This document shows, in pieces, positions 8,303-18,220 of a stretch of DNA of 64,000 nucleotides. The stretch spans positions 496,001 through 560,000 of the forward strand of contig NZ_JASCXI010000004.1 in NCBI RefSeq assembly GCF_030271515.1, given 5' to 3'. A program made the position numbers and the translations under genes. This stretch comes from Erythrobacter oryzae (GTDB lineage: Bacteria > Pseudomonadota > Alphaproteobacteria > Sphingomonadales > Sphingomonadaceae). A model generated the notes under the pieces. It made no database searches and was not told the origin of the DNA. It worked only from the letters and a program-made list of their open reading frames with translations. The stretch's first letter is position 1. Every line of letters starts with the position of its first letter.

Positions 8303-10378
8303 TCACTTCACCGGAATGAACCGCACCGCCACGCCCCCGGACGCGGCGAGATGCACGGCGAAGGTTTCGCCGCCGGTGACGACCTTCTCCTCGATGACGA
8401 TGTCATAGGGGTTGTAGTCCCAATGGGCGTGCGGCCCGTCGCGGTAGATCTGGGCGCGGTATTTCTTGCCCGGTTCGAGGAAGGAGAGCGCCAGCGACAC
8501 ATCGCGCGGATTCTCGTCGGTCAGCGCGCCGAGGAACCATTCCTTGGACTTCCGCCCCTGCCGCGCCATCGCGACCCACTGGCCGACTTCGCCGTCGAGG
8601 GCGATCGACTGTTCCCAATCGGCTTCGACGTCCTTGATGAACTGGAAGGCGTCCATCCGCTTCTCGTAGTTCTCGGGCAGGTCGGCGGCCATCTGAAGCG
8701 GCGAGTAGATCGTCACATAGGTCGCGAGCTGCTTGGCCAGCGTCGTCTGCGGGCGGTTCTTGGGGTCGCCGCGCGGCATGTCGGGGCGGACCGGCGGGCG
8801 CTCGTTGGGCCTGAGGTCGAAGATCCCGGGGGTGTAGTCGAAGGGCCCGGCCAGCTGCACGGTGAAGGCGATCATCGCCTCGTGGCTCGGCGGGTTGGGC
8901 GGCGTGCCCCACGCGTTGAACTCCATCCCGCGCGCGCCCTCACGGCTCATCCAGTTGGGATAGGTGCGCCGGAGCCCCGTGTCCTTGACCGGCTCGTGGG
9001 TGTCCATCGCGATCTGGCGCTCGGCGGCGGCCTTGATCACGGTCATGTGGTGATCGATCATCCGCTGGCTGTCGTAATATTCGTAGTGGCGGATGCCCTT
9101 GTCATCGACCCACACCGCATCGCCCGCGTCCGAGACATAGCCCGACTTGACGTAGTGCGAGCCGATCTTGCGGACGAGATCGAGCCCGGCTTCGAGCTGC
9201 TTTTCGTAATTGGTGAGGTTGGCCGACGTCTCGTGGTGGACGATCAGCTGCACGCCCTTGCTGGCGGCATATTTGCTCAAGGCCTCGATGTCGTAATCGG
9301 GGTAGGCCTCGGTGAAGCTGAAGACGTCGCCGTTGTTGAACCACTCGCCGTCCCAGCCCTTGTTCCAGCCTTCGACGAGGACGCCCGAGAAGCCGTGCTT
9401 GGCGGCGAAGTCGATGTAGCGCTTGGTCTCGGCGGTGGTGGCGCCGTGGAACTTGTTGCTCGCCCAGGTGCGGTCATTGATGTGCATCGCCCACCAGATG
9501 CCGATGTACTTGCCGGGCTTGGCCCAGGAGACGTCGCCGATCTTGTTCGGCTCGTTCAAGTTGAGGATGATGTCGGAGTTGATCAGGCCCACCGCCTTGT
9601 CGGCGATCTGGATGGTGCGCCAGGGGGAGTGGAACGGGGCCTTGGTCCTGACCTTGGGTCCGCCTGCCCAGTTGCGCAAATTCGCCTGGAAATTGCCGGG
9701 GCGCAGCTGGTCCAGCGACATCGAGGAATAGTCGACCAGCGCCGCCTCGTGGATTGCCATGTAGATGCCGCCGGGGGTACGGAAGGTCGACGGGGTGTGC
9801 GCATCGTCGACCTGCCCGGCGGGCGCGATGCGGTAGATATATTCGTTGCGGTTGAACTCGTCGGAGGGGGTATACCACATCGTGGTCTTCTCCCCGACGC
9901 CGAACTGGGTCAGCTCCTCGACGATGGCGATGTCGCCCTGCAGCGCGGGCTGTTCCTTCAGCTCGTAGCGGAAGCCGATGCCGGTGTCGAAGGCGCGGAA
10001 GCGGACGGTGATGTCGCGCGCGGGGCCGTCGGTTGCGGTGCGGAAGGTGACGGCGAGCTCGTTGTGCTGGTCGCGCACCAGCCGGCGCTCGCCCCAGGGC
10101 TGTTCCCAAGTGGTGTCCTGCGAGGCGCGGGTGGAGCCGGCGATGGCCATGCCGCGCTCGAAGCCGTGGTGTTCGGCGAAGAGCATGCCGAGCAGCGAGG
10201 GGGCGATCACCTGCTCGCCATTGTAGCTGACGGCATAGGTCGCGCGGCCGCCGTCATCGGCGACGGTGACGGTGATCTTCCCGTCCGGCGAGGCGAGCGT
10301 GAGGGTCTCGGCGGCGGCGGGCGCGGCGGCCCACGCAATCGCGGCCAGTGCGACCAGTGGCTTCCAGTGCTTCGTCAT
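8303..10378 (-). CDS. glycoside hydrolase family 97 (SusB-like alpha-glucosidase)
   Basis: The 691-residue product has a signal peptide (about 1-23) and the GH97 layout: N-terminal beta-sandwich to about 280, a catalytic (beta/alpha)8 barrel, and a C-terminal beta domain. It would release glucose from maltooligosaccharides in the periplasm. Glutamates in HHETS (about 381) and GMEFNAW (about 482) fit the inverting SusB-type subgroup as I recall it, rather than the retaining Asp-nucleophile type. The start at 10378 has GAGGAGAGG upstream; an upstream in-frame extension lacks a signal peptide. It is the last gene of the MFS-GH13-GH97 minus-strand operon. Confidence 0.92.
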   Translation of the reverse strand: MTKHWKPLVALAAIAWAAAPAAAETLTLASPDGKITVTVADDGGRATYAVSYNGEQVIAPSLLGMLFAEHHGFERGMAIAGSTRASQDTTWEQPWGERRLVRDQHNELAVTFRTATDGPARDITVRFRAFDTGIGFRYELKEQPALQGDIAIVEELTQFGVGEKTTMWYTPSDEFNRNEYIYRIAPAGQVDDAHTPSTFRTPGGIYMAIHEAALVDYSSMSLDQLRPGNFQANLRNWAGGPKVRTKAPFHSPWRTIQIADKAVGLINSDIILNLNEPNKIGDVSWAKPGKYIGIWWAMHINDRTWASNKFHGATTAETKRYIDFAAKHGFSGVLVEGWNKGWDGEWFNNGDVFSFTEAYPDYDIEALSKYAASKGVQLIVHHETSANLTNYEKQLEAGLDLVRKIGSHYVKSGYVSDAGDAVWVDDKGIRHYEYYDSQRMIDHHMTVIKAAAERQIAMDTHEPVKDTGLRRTYPNWMSREGARGMEFNAWGTPPNPPSHEAMIAFTVQLAGPFDYTPGIFDLRPNERPPVRPDMPRGDPKNRPQTTLAKQLATYVTIYSPLQMAADLPENYEKRMDAFQFIKDVEADWEQSIALDGEVGQWVAMARQGRKSKEWFLGALTDENPRDVSLALSFLEPGKKYRAQIYRDGPHAHWDYNPYDIVIEEKVVTGGETFAVHLAASGGVAVRFIPVK

Positions 10379-10415
10379 TCGTCCTCTCCTCGCAGGCCTT
10401 CGGGGGCGGCCTGCC

Positions 10416-11783
10416 TCACTTGGTCTCGGTGTAGATGCGGTAACCCCATGCGGGCAGATCGAGGCTCTCGCCCCCTGCAAACAACGCGGGCGCGCCGGTC
10501 ATCGCTTCGGTGTAGCTGCCGTGGTGGCGCGCGAGGCTGAAGGTCACCGCGTGGGGGCGGGGCGAGAGGTTGAAGACGGCGAACACCCGCGCGCCCTTCT
10601 CACCCCGCGTGAATGCATAGACGTCGGCGCTCTGGCTGGTCGGCACCTCGACCATCGCCGCGCCGTAGCGCCCGTTGTGCAGCGCCGGATGAGCGGTCTT
10701 CAGGGCGATCAGCTTGGCGAAGAGGGCGTCGTAGCGGCCCTCCTTCCACATGATCGGGTCGCGCTCGAAGAACTCCAGCTGGCGGTCGTTATCGGCTTCC
10801 TGCCCGTTGTAGATCAGCGGCAGGCCCGAGCCCACGAAAGAGAGCGCGATCGCCGCCTCATAGGCCGGACCGTAGATCTCGGCGGCGACCCCGTCCCACG
10901 AGTTCTGGTCGTGATTCTCGGTATAGACCATCCGCATCGCCGCGCGCGGCCAGGTTTCCTGCTGTTCGTTGTAGTAACCGCGGATCGGCCCTGCACCCTC
11001 GCCGCTCTTGGCGAGCTTCTGGAAGGCTTCCTTCCACTTCCACCCATAGGTCGCATCGAAGGAGCGGGTGTGGAGATCGCGCTGCTCCCATTCGGCGAGC
11101 ATGAAGACCGGCTTGATGGCGTTCAACTCTGCCCGCGCCGTTTCCCAGAAATCGGTCGGCACCCAGCCCGCAACATCGCAGCGGAAGCCGTCGATGCCAT
11201 ATTCGCGCACCCAGAAAGCGAGACTTTCGGTCATGTATTGCCTGAGGCCCGCTTGCGAGTAGTCGAAGTCGGCGACGTCGCTCCAGTCGGTCCCCGCGGG
11301 CGACATCATCGCGCCTTCGGGGGTGCGGGTGTACCACTCGGGGTGCGAGAGCGTCAGCGGGTTGTCGTAGGACGAATGGTTCGCGACCCAGTCGAGGATC
11401 ACCTTCAGCCCCAGCCGGTGCGCCTCGTCAACAAAGGCGCGGAAGTCGGCCTCGGTGCCAAGCTCCGGGTTGACCGCGCGGTAGTCGCGCACGGCGTAGG
11501 GGCTGCCCAATGAACCCTTGCGATTGACCTCGCCGATCGGGTGGACCGGCATCAGCCAGATGATGTCGACCCCCATCGCCGCGAGGCGCGGCAGCTGTGT
11601 CTGCGCGGCGGCGAAGGTGCCCTCGGGCGTGAACTGGCGGGTGTTGAGCTGGTAGAGCACCGCATCGCGGGTCCACTCGGCGTTCTGCAACTCGACCACA
11701 TCGCGCGGGGCGTAGTCCGGCGTTTCCGCCAGCGCGGGAGCGGCGGCGAGCGCGCCCGCCAGCAGCGCAAGAGCAAGCCGCAT
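10416..11783 (-). CDS. secreted alpha-amylase family enzyme (GH13)
   Basis: A 455-residue GH13 enzyme with a signal peptide (1-20, cleaved after ALA). The barrel begins with VLYQLNTRQF. The catalytic triad is visible: Asp nucleophile in GFRCDVAGW (about 201), Glu acid/base in LAEWE (about 230) and Asp in TENHDQN (about 290). It is shorter than typical amylases and has only a short C-terminal beta domain. Substrate is probably maltodextrin or a related alpha-glucan, from the surrounding locus. The ATG at 11783 overlaps the MFS stop (TGATG), showing co-translation; a GTG one codon earlier is less likely. Confidence 0.93.
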   Translation of the reverse strand: MRLALALLAGALAAAPALAETPDYAPRDVVELQNAEWTRDAVLYQLNTRQFTPEGTFAAAQTQLPRLAAMGVDIIWLMPVHPIGEVNRKGSLGSPYAVRDYRAVNPELGTEADFRAFVDEAHRLGLKVILDWVANHSSYDNPLTLSHPEWYTRTPEGAMMSPAGTDWSDVADFDYSQAGLRQYMTESLAFWVREYGIDGFRCDVAGWVPTDFWETARAELNAIKPVFMLAEWEQRDLHTRSFDATYGWKWKEAFQKLAKSGEGAGPIRGYYNEQQETWPRAAMRMVYTENHDQNSWDGVAAEIYGPAYEAAIALSFVGSGLPLIYNGQEADNDRQLEFFERDPIMWKEGRYDALFAKLIALKTAHPALHNGRYGAAMVEVPTSQSADVYAFTRGEKGARVFAVFNLSPRPHAVTFSLARHHGSYTEAMTGAPALFAGGESLDLPAWGYRIYTETK

Positions 11784-13375
11784 CACGCCTGCCCCGCCAC
11801 CGGCTGCGGCGCGCGCGCGCCCTCACCATCGGCGACGAAGAAGGTCGCGACGGCGGCCAGAACCATACTCACCGCCGAGATCGCCATCGCCCAGATCGGG
11901 TGGCCGCCGAACAGGTTGGTGAGGAGGAAGCCGAGCAGGGTCGAGGCCAGAAGCTGCGGCACAACAATAAAAATGTTGAACACCCCCATGTAAATGCCCA
12001 TTTTTTCCTGCGGAACGCAGCCCGCGAGGATCGCATAGGGCATCGAGACGATCGAGGCCCAGGCGATGCCGATGCCGATCTGCGGAATCCACAGGAGCGC
12101 CGGATCGCGCACCAGCAGCACCGCGGCAAAGCCCGCCGCGCCCGCGATCAGGTTGACAGCGTGGAGGCGGCAGCGGTCGATCTTCGCGGCGATCATCACG
12201 AAGCCGAGTGCCGCGGCGGCGGCGAGGCCGTTGCGCACCGATCCCATCAGGCTCCACCAGTCCGCGCCGTTCTGATAGGCGGCGCTGGCCGCGTCGCTCG
12301 CGCCGAAGTGGTATTCGGTCACGCCGGGCGTGCCGTAGATCCACAACCCGAACATCCCGAACCAGCTGAAGAACTGCACCACAGCCAGTTGCCGCATGGT
12401 GCGCGGCATGGCGAAGAGATCGGTGACGACCTCCATGAAGCCGCTCTCCTCGCGGCCCTGCTTGCGGAGCGCCCCGGCGATCAGCTGCACCACCCCGAAG
12501 CCCGCGACCAGCGCGGCGAGGACGTAGATGTCCTTGGCGATCTCGATCGTGCCGAGGAAAGCGGGGCGCGGCTCGCTGCGGGCGAAGGCAACGAAGGCGG
12601 CGATGGCGAGACCCGCGATCACCCACAGCGTCCCGCCGCTGGTGAACTGAGCGGCGCTGCGCGGAGCGGCGCCTTCGGTCTGGCGCGGGGTGTCGGCGCG
12701 GGCGGCTTCGAAGCGGGCGAGCTCTTCCGGCGAATACTCATTGGTCGTGAACACCGTCCACGCCACCGCCGCCAGCAGCGCCGCGCCGCCGATGTAGAAC
12801 GACCACTGCACTGTCTGCGGGATCATCCCTTCGGGCGCGGTGTTGCTGAGGCCGAGCCAGTTGGTCATCACCCACGGCAAGGCCCCCGCCATCACCGCAC
12901 CTGCGCCGATGAAGAAGCTCTGCATCGCGTAGCCCATCGTACGCTGGCGATCGGGCAGATTATCGCCGACGAAAGCGCGGAACGGCTCCATCGTGATGTT
13001 GAGCGAAGCGTCCATCACCCACAGCATCCCCGCCGCGACCCACAGCACCGGCGCGTTGGGCATGACGAACAGCGCGAGGCTCGCGAGCAGCGCGCCGATC
13101 AGGAAGAACGGGCGGCGGCGACCGAAACGCGGGCTCCAGGTCTTGTCCGACAGGTGGCCGATGATCGGCTGCACGATCAACCCGGTCATCGGCGCGGCGA
13201 TCCACAGAATCGCCAATTCGCCGACATCGGCGCCCAGCGTCTGGAAGATGCGGCTGACATTGCCGTTCTGGAGCTCGAACCCGATTTGGATCCCGAGGAA
13301 CCCGAAACTCATGTTCCAGATCTGCCCCGCGCTCAGCGCAGGCTTGTGGCCGACGTGCGTCATGGTCGCTTTCAT
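11783..13375 (-). CDS. MFS sugar transporter, SLC45/GPH-like (maltose/maltodextrin uptake)
   Basis: A 530-residue inner-membrane protein with about 12 membrane helices. The loop RFGRRRPFF after helix 2-3 is the signature of SLC45 and plant-type sucrose/maltose proton symporters. In sphingomonad and Caulobacter starch loci such a gene accompanies TonB receptor, glucosidase and LacI genes, so maltose or short maltodextrins are the likely cargo (inference). The start at 13375 (MKATMTH) has GGGGAGAGGG directly upstream; ATG 13363 is an alternative. It is the first gene of the minus-strand operon, divergent from the amylase at 13680. Confidence 0.9.
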   Translation of the reverse strand: MKATMTHVGHKPALSAGQIWNMSFGFLGIQIGFELQNGNVSRIFQTLGADVGELAILWIAAPMTGLIVQPIIGHLSDKTWSPRFGRRRPFFLIGALLASLALFVMPNAPVLWVAAGMLWVMDASLNITMEPFRAFVGDNLPDRQRTMGYAMQSFFIGAGAVMAGALPWVMTNWLGLSNTAPEGMIPQTVQWSFYIGGAALLAAVAWTVFTTNEYSPEELARFEAARADTPRQTEGAAPRSAAQFTSGGTLWVIAGLAIAAFVAFARSEPRPAFLGTIEIAKDIYVLAALVAGFGVVQLIAGALRKQGREESGFMEVVTDLFAMPRTMRQLAVVQFFSWFGMFGLWIYGTPGVTEYHFGASDAASAAYQNGADWWSLMGSVRNGLAAAAALGFVMIAAKIDRCRLHAVNLIAGAAGFAAVLLVRDPALLWIPQIGIGIAWASIVSMPYAILAGCVPQEKMGIYMGVFNIFIVVPQLLASTLLGFLLTNLFGGHPIWAMAISAVSMVLAAVATFFVADGEGARAPQPVAGQA

Positions 13376-13679
13376 CCCTCTCCCCGCCGCGCGCGCCATC
13401 CCGGGGCGTGACGCGGCATGGCCATCCGCCTATGCTTCCGGTTCTTGCGTCCGGCGTGGCGGCTTGTCGTGGCCGGGCCGCAGTCTGGACGCCCTGCAAA
13501 AATTTGCAAGAAACTTTGCGGTTCGGAGCGGGAAAAATCGGCAACTCGTCGCGTTGACGGGCAGTTTAGCAAGCAAATCAAACAGCTTGCATAGGGCGCG
13601 CTGTGTGCCAGAGCGTCGTCACAAAGATTTGCAAAAACTTTCCCAAGCTGTCACAACCCGTGCCGGAGGGAGTTGGACG
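13376..13679. promoter_or_regulatory. divergent promoter region of the starch locus
   Basis: This 304-bp gap separates the MFS operon from the amylase operon and must hold both promoters. It contains the palindrome TGCAAAAATTTGCA (13495-13508) and a direct repeat, TTTGCAAGAAACTTT (13503-13517) and TTTGCAAAAACTTT (13628-13641), about 125 bp apart. These AT-rich words stand out in GC-rich DNA and are candidate binding sites for the LacI-family regulator encoded at 17195 or for another factor. No clear -35/-10 pair could be chosen by eye. Confidence 0.55.
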
Positions 13680-15533
13680 ATGAAGCGAATCTTCGCGAAG
13701 GCTACGGCTGTGCTGTGTGCGGGCACCGCCTTTTTGGGGGTGCCCCTGGCGGCCGAAACGCCCCCCGCGCCCGTCCCCGCTGCCGCCCCCCTCGCCGAAC
13801 GCGCGCTCGAGGACGAGATCATCTATTTCGTCCTGCCCGACCGCTTCGCCAATGGCGATCCGGCGAACGACAAGGGCGGCCTCAAGGGCGGCCCCTTCCA
13901 GCACGGCTTCGACCCGACCCACAAGGGCTTCTACCACGGCGGCGACCTCAAGGGGCTGACCGCCAAGCTCGACTACATCCAGGGCATGGGCGTCACCGCG
14001 ATCTGGTTCGCGCCGATCTTCAAGAACAAGCCGGTGCAGGGCATGCCCGGGCAGGAAAGCGCGGGCTATCACGGCTACTGGGTGACCGACTTCACCCAGG
14101 TCGATCCGCATTTCGGCACCAATGCCGAGTTCAAGGCCTTCGTCGATGCCGCCCATGCGCGCGGGATGAAGGTCTACATGGACATCATCATCAATCACAC
14201 CGCCGACGTGATCGGCTATGCCGAAGGTGAAGCCAACGGCTACCGCTACCGCAGCAAGGGCGAATATCCCTTCTCGCGCCGCGGCGGGCCGAAGGGCAAG
14301 GCGATCAACGAGGGCTTCGCGGGCGACGCCGACCCCGATCCCGCCAATTGGGCCAAGCTCACCGACCCGACCTTCGCCTACACCCCGGTCGTTCCCGAGG
14401 CGGAGAAGAACATCAAGGTCCCCGCTTGGCTCAACGACGTCACGCTCTACCACAACCGCGGCAATTCGCACTGGGTGGGCGAGAGCAGCCTCTACGGCGA
14501 CTTCTCGGGCCTCGACGATCTCGCAACCGAGAACCCGCGCGTCGTTGCCGGCATGATCGAGATCTTCGGCCAGTGGATCGACGATTACGGGATCGACGGC
14601 TACCGCATCGACACCGCCAAGCACGTGAACCCCGAATTCTGGCAGGCCTTCACTCCGGCGATCCTCAAGCGCGCGCACGCCAAGGGAATCAAGCACTTCC
14701 ACATCTTCGGCGAGATCGCTTATGAAGAACCCACCGCCACCATCGCCGCGCAGGTGATGGCGCAGAGCGGTCTTCCCTATGCGCTCGACATGGGCTTCGC
14801 CAAGGCCGCGCAGCTGGTGGCATCCGGCAAGGCCGGCCCCCGGTTGATGGCCGAATTCCTCGAACAGGACGCGATCTACCCCGGCGGGCCGAAGACCGCG
14901 CTCGGCCTCCCGACCTTCCTCGGCAACCACGATTTCGGGCGCTTTTCCATGTTCGTGCGCGACATGAGCGGTTCGAAGGACGAAGCGAAGCTCCTCGCCC
15001 GCGTCAGGCTCGGCCATGCGATGATGTTCCTGCTGCGCGGGGTGCCGACGGTTTATTACGGGGACGAGCAGGGCTTCATCTCCGACGGCAACGACCAGCT
15101 GGCGCGCGAGGACATGTTCCCCAGCAAGGTCGCCGCCTACAACGACAACAATCTGATCGGTAGCAATGCCACCACGGCTGAGGACAATTTCAACCCCGCC
15201 CACCCGCTCTACCGCCTGATCGCCGAGCTTTCCGCCGCCCGCACCGCTTCGCCCGCGCTGCGCCGCGGGCTCACCACCGTGCGCGCCTTCACCGAGACCG
15301 GCCCCGGCCTCCTCGCGGTCGAGCGCCACGATCCCGAAACCGGACAGCGCGTCCTTGCGCTGTTCAACACCGGCGAAAGCCCACTTTCGCAAACCATCGA
15401 GGTCAGCTACGCGGCGCGCGGCGTCGCACCCCTGATTGGAACCTGCCCCGCCGCGCTCGCCGCACCGGGCGCGGTCACGGTCACGCTGCCCGCCTTCGGC
15501 TTTGCCGCCTGCATTCTGGAGTCCGACGACTAA
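13680..15533 (+). CDS. secreted alpha-amylase (GH13)
   Basis: A 617-residue GH13 enzyme with a signal peptide (about 1-25). It begins with IIYFVLPDRFANGD, typical of periplasmic alpha-amylases and cyclomaltodextrinase-like enzymes. Catalytic residues: Asp in GYRIDTAKH (about 309), Glu in IFGEI (about 343), Asp in GNHDFGR (about 417). A C-terminal beta domain follows. The ATG at 13680 is preceded by GGAGGGAG. The stop overlaps the next start (TAATG), so it is co-translated with the alpha-glucosidase. It would cut imported maltodextrins in the periplasm. Confidence 0.94.
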   Translation: MKRIFAKATAVLCAGTAFLGVPLAAETPPAPVPAAAPLAERALEDEIIYFVLPDRFANGDPANDKGGLKGGPFQHGFDPTHKGFYHGGDLKGLTAKLDYIQGMGVTAIWFAPIFKNKPVQGMPGQESAGYHGYWVTDFTQVDPHFGTNAEFKAFVDAAHARGMKVYMDIIINHTADVIGYAEGEANGYRYRSKGEYPFSRRGGPKGKAINEGFAGDADPDPANWAKLTDPTFAYTPVVPEAEKNIKVPAWLNDVTLYHNRGNSHWVGESSLYGDFSGLDDLATENPRVVAGMIEIFGQWIDDYGIDGYRIDTAKHVNPEFWQAFTPAILKRAHAKGIKHFHIFGEIAYEEPTATIAAQVMAQSGLPYALDMGFAKAAQLVASGKAGPRLMAEFLEQDAIYPGGPKTALGLPTFLGNHDFGRFSMFVRDMSGSKDEAKLLARVRLGHAMMFLLRGVPTVYYGDEQGFISDGNDQLAREDMFPSKVAAYNDNNLIGSNATTAEDNFNPAHPLYRLIAELSAARTASPALRRGLTTVRAFTETGPGLLAVERHDPETGQRVLALFNTGESPLSQTIEVSYAARGVAPLIGTCPAALAAPGAVTVTLPAFGFAACILESDD

Positions 15534-17185
15534 TGGCAACCGCTCTTGCCGACACCGCCGTTGCCACCGACGCCCCGCTCGCATGGTGGCGCGGGGCGGT
15601 CATCTACCAGATCTACCCGCGCTCCTTCCGTGACACCAACGGCGACGGGATCGGCGATCTTGCCGGGATCGCCGACGGGCTCGACTATATCGCCGGCCTC
15701 GGGGTCGACGGGATCTGGATCAGCCCCTTCTTTACCTCGCCGATGAAGGACTTCGGCTACGACGTCGCCGATTACTGCGGCATCGACCCGAGCTTCGGCA
15801 CCTTCGCCGATTTCGACCGGATCATCGAGAAGGCGCACGCCCTCGGCCTCAAGGTCATCATCGACCAGGTTTATTCGCACACCTCCGACGAGCACGCTTG
15901 GTTTCAGGAGAGCCGGCAGGATCGCACCAATCCCAAGGCCGACTGGTATGTCTGGGCCGATCCCAAACCCGACGGCTCGCCGCCGTCGAACTGGCAGTCG
16001 GTGTTCGGCGGCTCGGCATGGCAGTGGGATGGGCCCCGCAAGCAGTATTACCTGCACAACTTCCTGACCTCGCAGCCCGATCTCAACGTCCACAACCCGG
16101 ACGTGCAGAACGCGCTGCTCGATGTCGCGCGGTTCTGGCTGGCGCGGGGGGTGGATGGCTTCCGCCTGGACGCGCTGAACTTCTCGATGCATGACCCCGA
16201 GCTGCGGGATAACCCCCCGAGCGGCGTACCGATGGAGCTGGTCACCCGGCCCTTCGACATGCAGATCAAGCAGTACAACCAGTCGCACCCGGACATCGTC
16301 GCCTTCCTCGAACGCATCCGCGCAACGCTCGACGAGTTCCCGGGCCGCTTCACCGTCGCCGAAGTCGGCGGGCCCGAGCCGCTCGCCGAGATGAAGGCCT
16401 TCACCGCAGGCGGCAAGCGGCTCGACAGCGCCTACAACTTCGATTTCCTCTACGCCCCGCGCCTCACCGCGCCGCTGGTGCGCGCGAGCCTGTCGCAGTG
16501 GAGCGGCGAGGAGGGCGAAGGCTGGCCGAGCTGGGCCTTCTCCAACCACGATGCCCCGCGCGCCGTCACCCGCTGGACGCTGGATGGCGACATGGGCCGC
16601 ATGGCGCGGCTCAACCTGCTGGTGCTGCTTGCCTTGCGCGGCAATCCGATCATCTATCAGGGCGAGGAGCTCGGCCTGCCGCAGGGCGAGGTTGCTTTCG
16701 AGGACCTGCAGGACCCCGAGGCGATCGTGAACTGGCCGCATACGCTGGGCCGTGACGGCGCGCGGACCCCGATGCCGTGGCAGGCAAGTGCCCCGCAGGC
16801 CGGCTTCTCGAGCGCCAACCGGACGTGGCTGAAGCTCGATCCGGTCCACACCGGCTTTGCGGTCGACCGGCAGGCGGCCGACCCCGCGTCGACGCTCGCC
16901 TATGCCCGTGCGCTGCTGGCCGCGCGGCGCGAGGCTCCGGCGCTGGCGGTGGGCGGGATCATGCTGCTCGACAGCCCGGAGGACATCCTCGCCTTCCTGC
17001 GCGCGGACGCCGATGGCACCGTGCTGTGCGTCTTCAACCTCGGCGAGGGACCCGGCCATTGGAGTGCGCCGGAGGGCCTCGGAACCCTCACCCTGATCGC
17101 GACCGAGAGCCATGTCGGCACGGGCGAGGTTCCGCAGGCGCTGCCCCCCGGCACCGGCTACTGGGCCCGCGTCTCGGGCGGCTGA
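15533..17185 (+). CDS. alpha-glucosidase, GH13 (subfamily 23-like)
   Basis: A 550-residue GH13 enzyme without a signal peptide, so probably cytoplasmic. It starts with WWRGAVIYQIYPRSF, the usual N-terminus of bacterial alpha-glucosidases and oligo-1,6-glucosidases. The triad is Asp in GFRLDALN (about 211), Glu in VAEVGG (about 276) and Asp in NHDAPR (about 338). It would hydrolyse maltose and short oligomers delivered by the MFS transporter. It is joined to the amylase by a TAATG overlap and followed after 9 bp by the LacI regulator. Confidence 0.93.
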   Translation: MATALADTAVATDAPLAWWRGAVIYQIYPRSFRDTNGDGIGDLAGIADGLDYIAGLGVDGIWISPFFTSPMKDFGYDVADYCGIDPSFGTFADFDRIIEKAHALGLKVIIDQVYSHTSDEHAWFQESRQDRTNPKADWYVWADPKPDGSPPSNWQSVFGGSAWQWDGPRKQYYLHNFLTSQPDLNVHNPDVQNALLDVARFWLARGVDGFRLDALNFSMHDPELRDNPPSGVPMELVTRPFDMQIKQYNQSHPDIVAFLERIRATLDEFPGRFTVAEVGGPEPLAEMKAFTAGGKRLDSAYNFDFLYAPRLTAPLVRASLSQWSGEEGEGWPSWAFSNHDAPRAVTRWTLDGDMGRMARLNLLVLLALRGNPIIYQGEELGLPQGEVAFEDLQDPEAIVNWPHTLGRDGARTPMPWQASAPQAGFSSANRTWLKLDPVHTGFAVDRQAADPASTLAYARALLAARREAPALAVGGIMLLDSPEDILAFLRADADGTVLCVFNLGEGPGHWSAPEGLGTLTLIATESHVGTGEVPQALPPGTGYWARVSGG

Positions 17186-17194
17186 AGCACTCGG

Positions 17195-18220
17195 ATGGCC
17201 GACAACCCCTCCTCCCGGCGCAGCGCCACGCTCGAGGATATCGCGCGCGAGGCGGGGGTCTCGATCTCGACCGTCAGCCGTGCACTGAACGACAGCCCCT
17301 CGGTCAAGCGGCGGACCAAGCAGCAGATCTGGCAGATCGCCCGCGCGCACGACTACGAGTTCCGCGCCTCGATGCCGAGCGGCCCGATCGGGGCCGACGC
17401 GACGCTCGCCGTGGTCGTCCCGGCCCCGCAGGGCCGCGACGGGCGGGTGTCGGACCCGTTCTTCCTCGAGTTGCTCGCCGGCATCGCCGAGGCCGCGCGC
17501 GAGCGCAACGCCGATCTCATCATCAGCCACCTCGCCCCGCGCGCCACCGGCGATCTCGACTACGCGATGAGCACCAGCCGCGCGACCGGGGTGATCTTCA
17601 TCGGCCAGTCCTCGCTGCATCACGAGTTCAATGCCTTGGCGGCGCGCGACAACCGCTTCGTGGTGTGGGGCGCGGAGTTTCCGGACGCGCAATACTGCGT
17701 CATCGGATCGGACAACCTTGCCGGCGGCCGCCGCGCCACATCGCACCTCGCCCGCCTTGGCCGCCGCCGCATCGCCTTCCTCGGCGACAGCGAGGCGCCC
17801 GAGGCCGAGCAGCGGCTGCGCGGATACAAGCAGGCGCTCGAGCAGGCGGGCATCGGCTTCGACGACGATCTGGTCGTCCCCGCGCACTTCGAGGTCCACT
17901 CCGCCGAGGCCGCCGTCAGGAGCGCGCTCGCCCGCGGCCTCAGGTTCGACGCGATCTTCGCCGCCTCCGACCTCATCGCCATCGGCGCGATCCGGGCGCT
18001 GACCCGCTCGGGCATGCGCGTGCCCGAGGACGTCTCGGTGGTGGGATACGACAACATCCCCGCCGCCCGCCTCGTCACCCCGCAGCTCACCACCATCGAC
18101 CAGGACGCCAACCTTGCCGGGCGCATGCTGGTCTCCAAGCTGATCGACAAGGGGGATGGCCCGGCGATCTCGCAGCGGCTTGAAACCAGCCTCCTGATCC
18201 GCGAGAGTTGCGGGGGATGA
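17195..18220 (+). CDS. LacI-family transcriptional regulator of the starch locus
   Basis: A 341-residue LacI/GalR regulator. The N-terminal helix-turn-helix ([20 protein letters not shown], residues about 12-31) and hinge are followed by a periplasmic-binding-protein-like sensor domain. It probably binds maltose or a derivative and controls the surrounding genes. Candidate operators are the LacI-type palindrome TGATAGCGCTATCA at 22983-22996 upstream of the TonB receptor, and the TGCAAA/TTTGCA palindrome at 13495. Which it binds cannot be decided here. It overlaps the following halogenase-like gene by 4 bp (ATGA). Confidence 0.95.
   Translation: MADNPSSRRSATLEDIAREAGVSISTVSRALNDSPSVKRRTKQQIWQIARAHDYEFRASMPSGPIGADATLAVVVPAPQGRDGRVSDPFFLELLAGIAEAARERNADLIISHLAPRATGDLDYAMSTSRATGVIFIGQSSLHHEFNALAARDNRFVVWGAEFPDAQYCVIGSDNLAGGRRATSHLARLGRRRIAFLGDSEAPEAEQRLRGYKQALEQAGIGFDDDLVVPAHFEVHSAEAAVRSALARGLRFDAIFAASDLIAIGAIRALTRSGMRVPEDVSVVGYDNIPAARLVTPQLTTIDQDANLAGRMLVSKLIDKGDGPAISQRLETSLLIRESCGG

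Noticed and set aside
8246..10540. 764-codon open frame on the plus strand over the GH97 gene
   Set aside because: It is the mirror of the GH97 gene. GC-rich third positions keep antisense frames open; the protein is low complexity and resembles no family.
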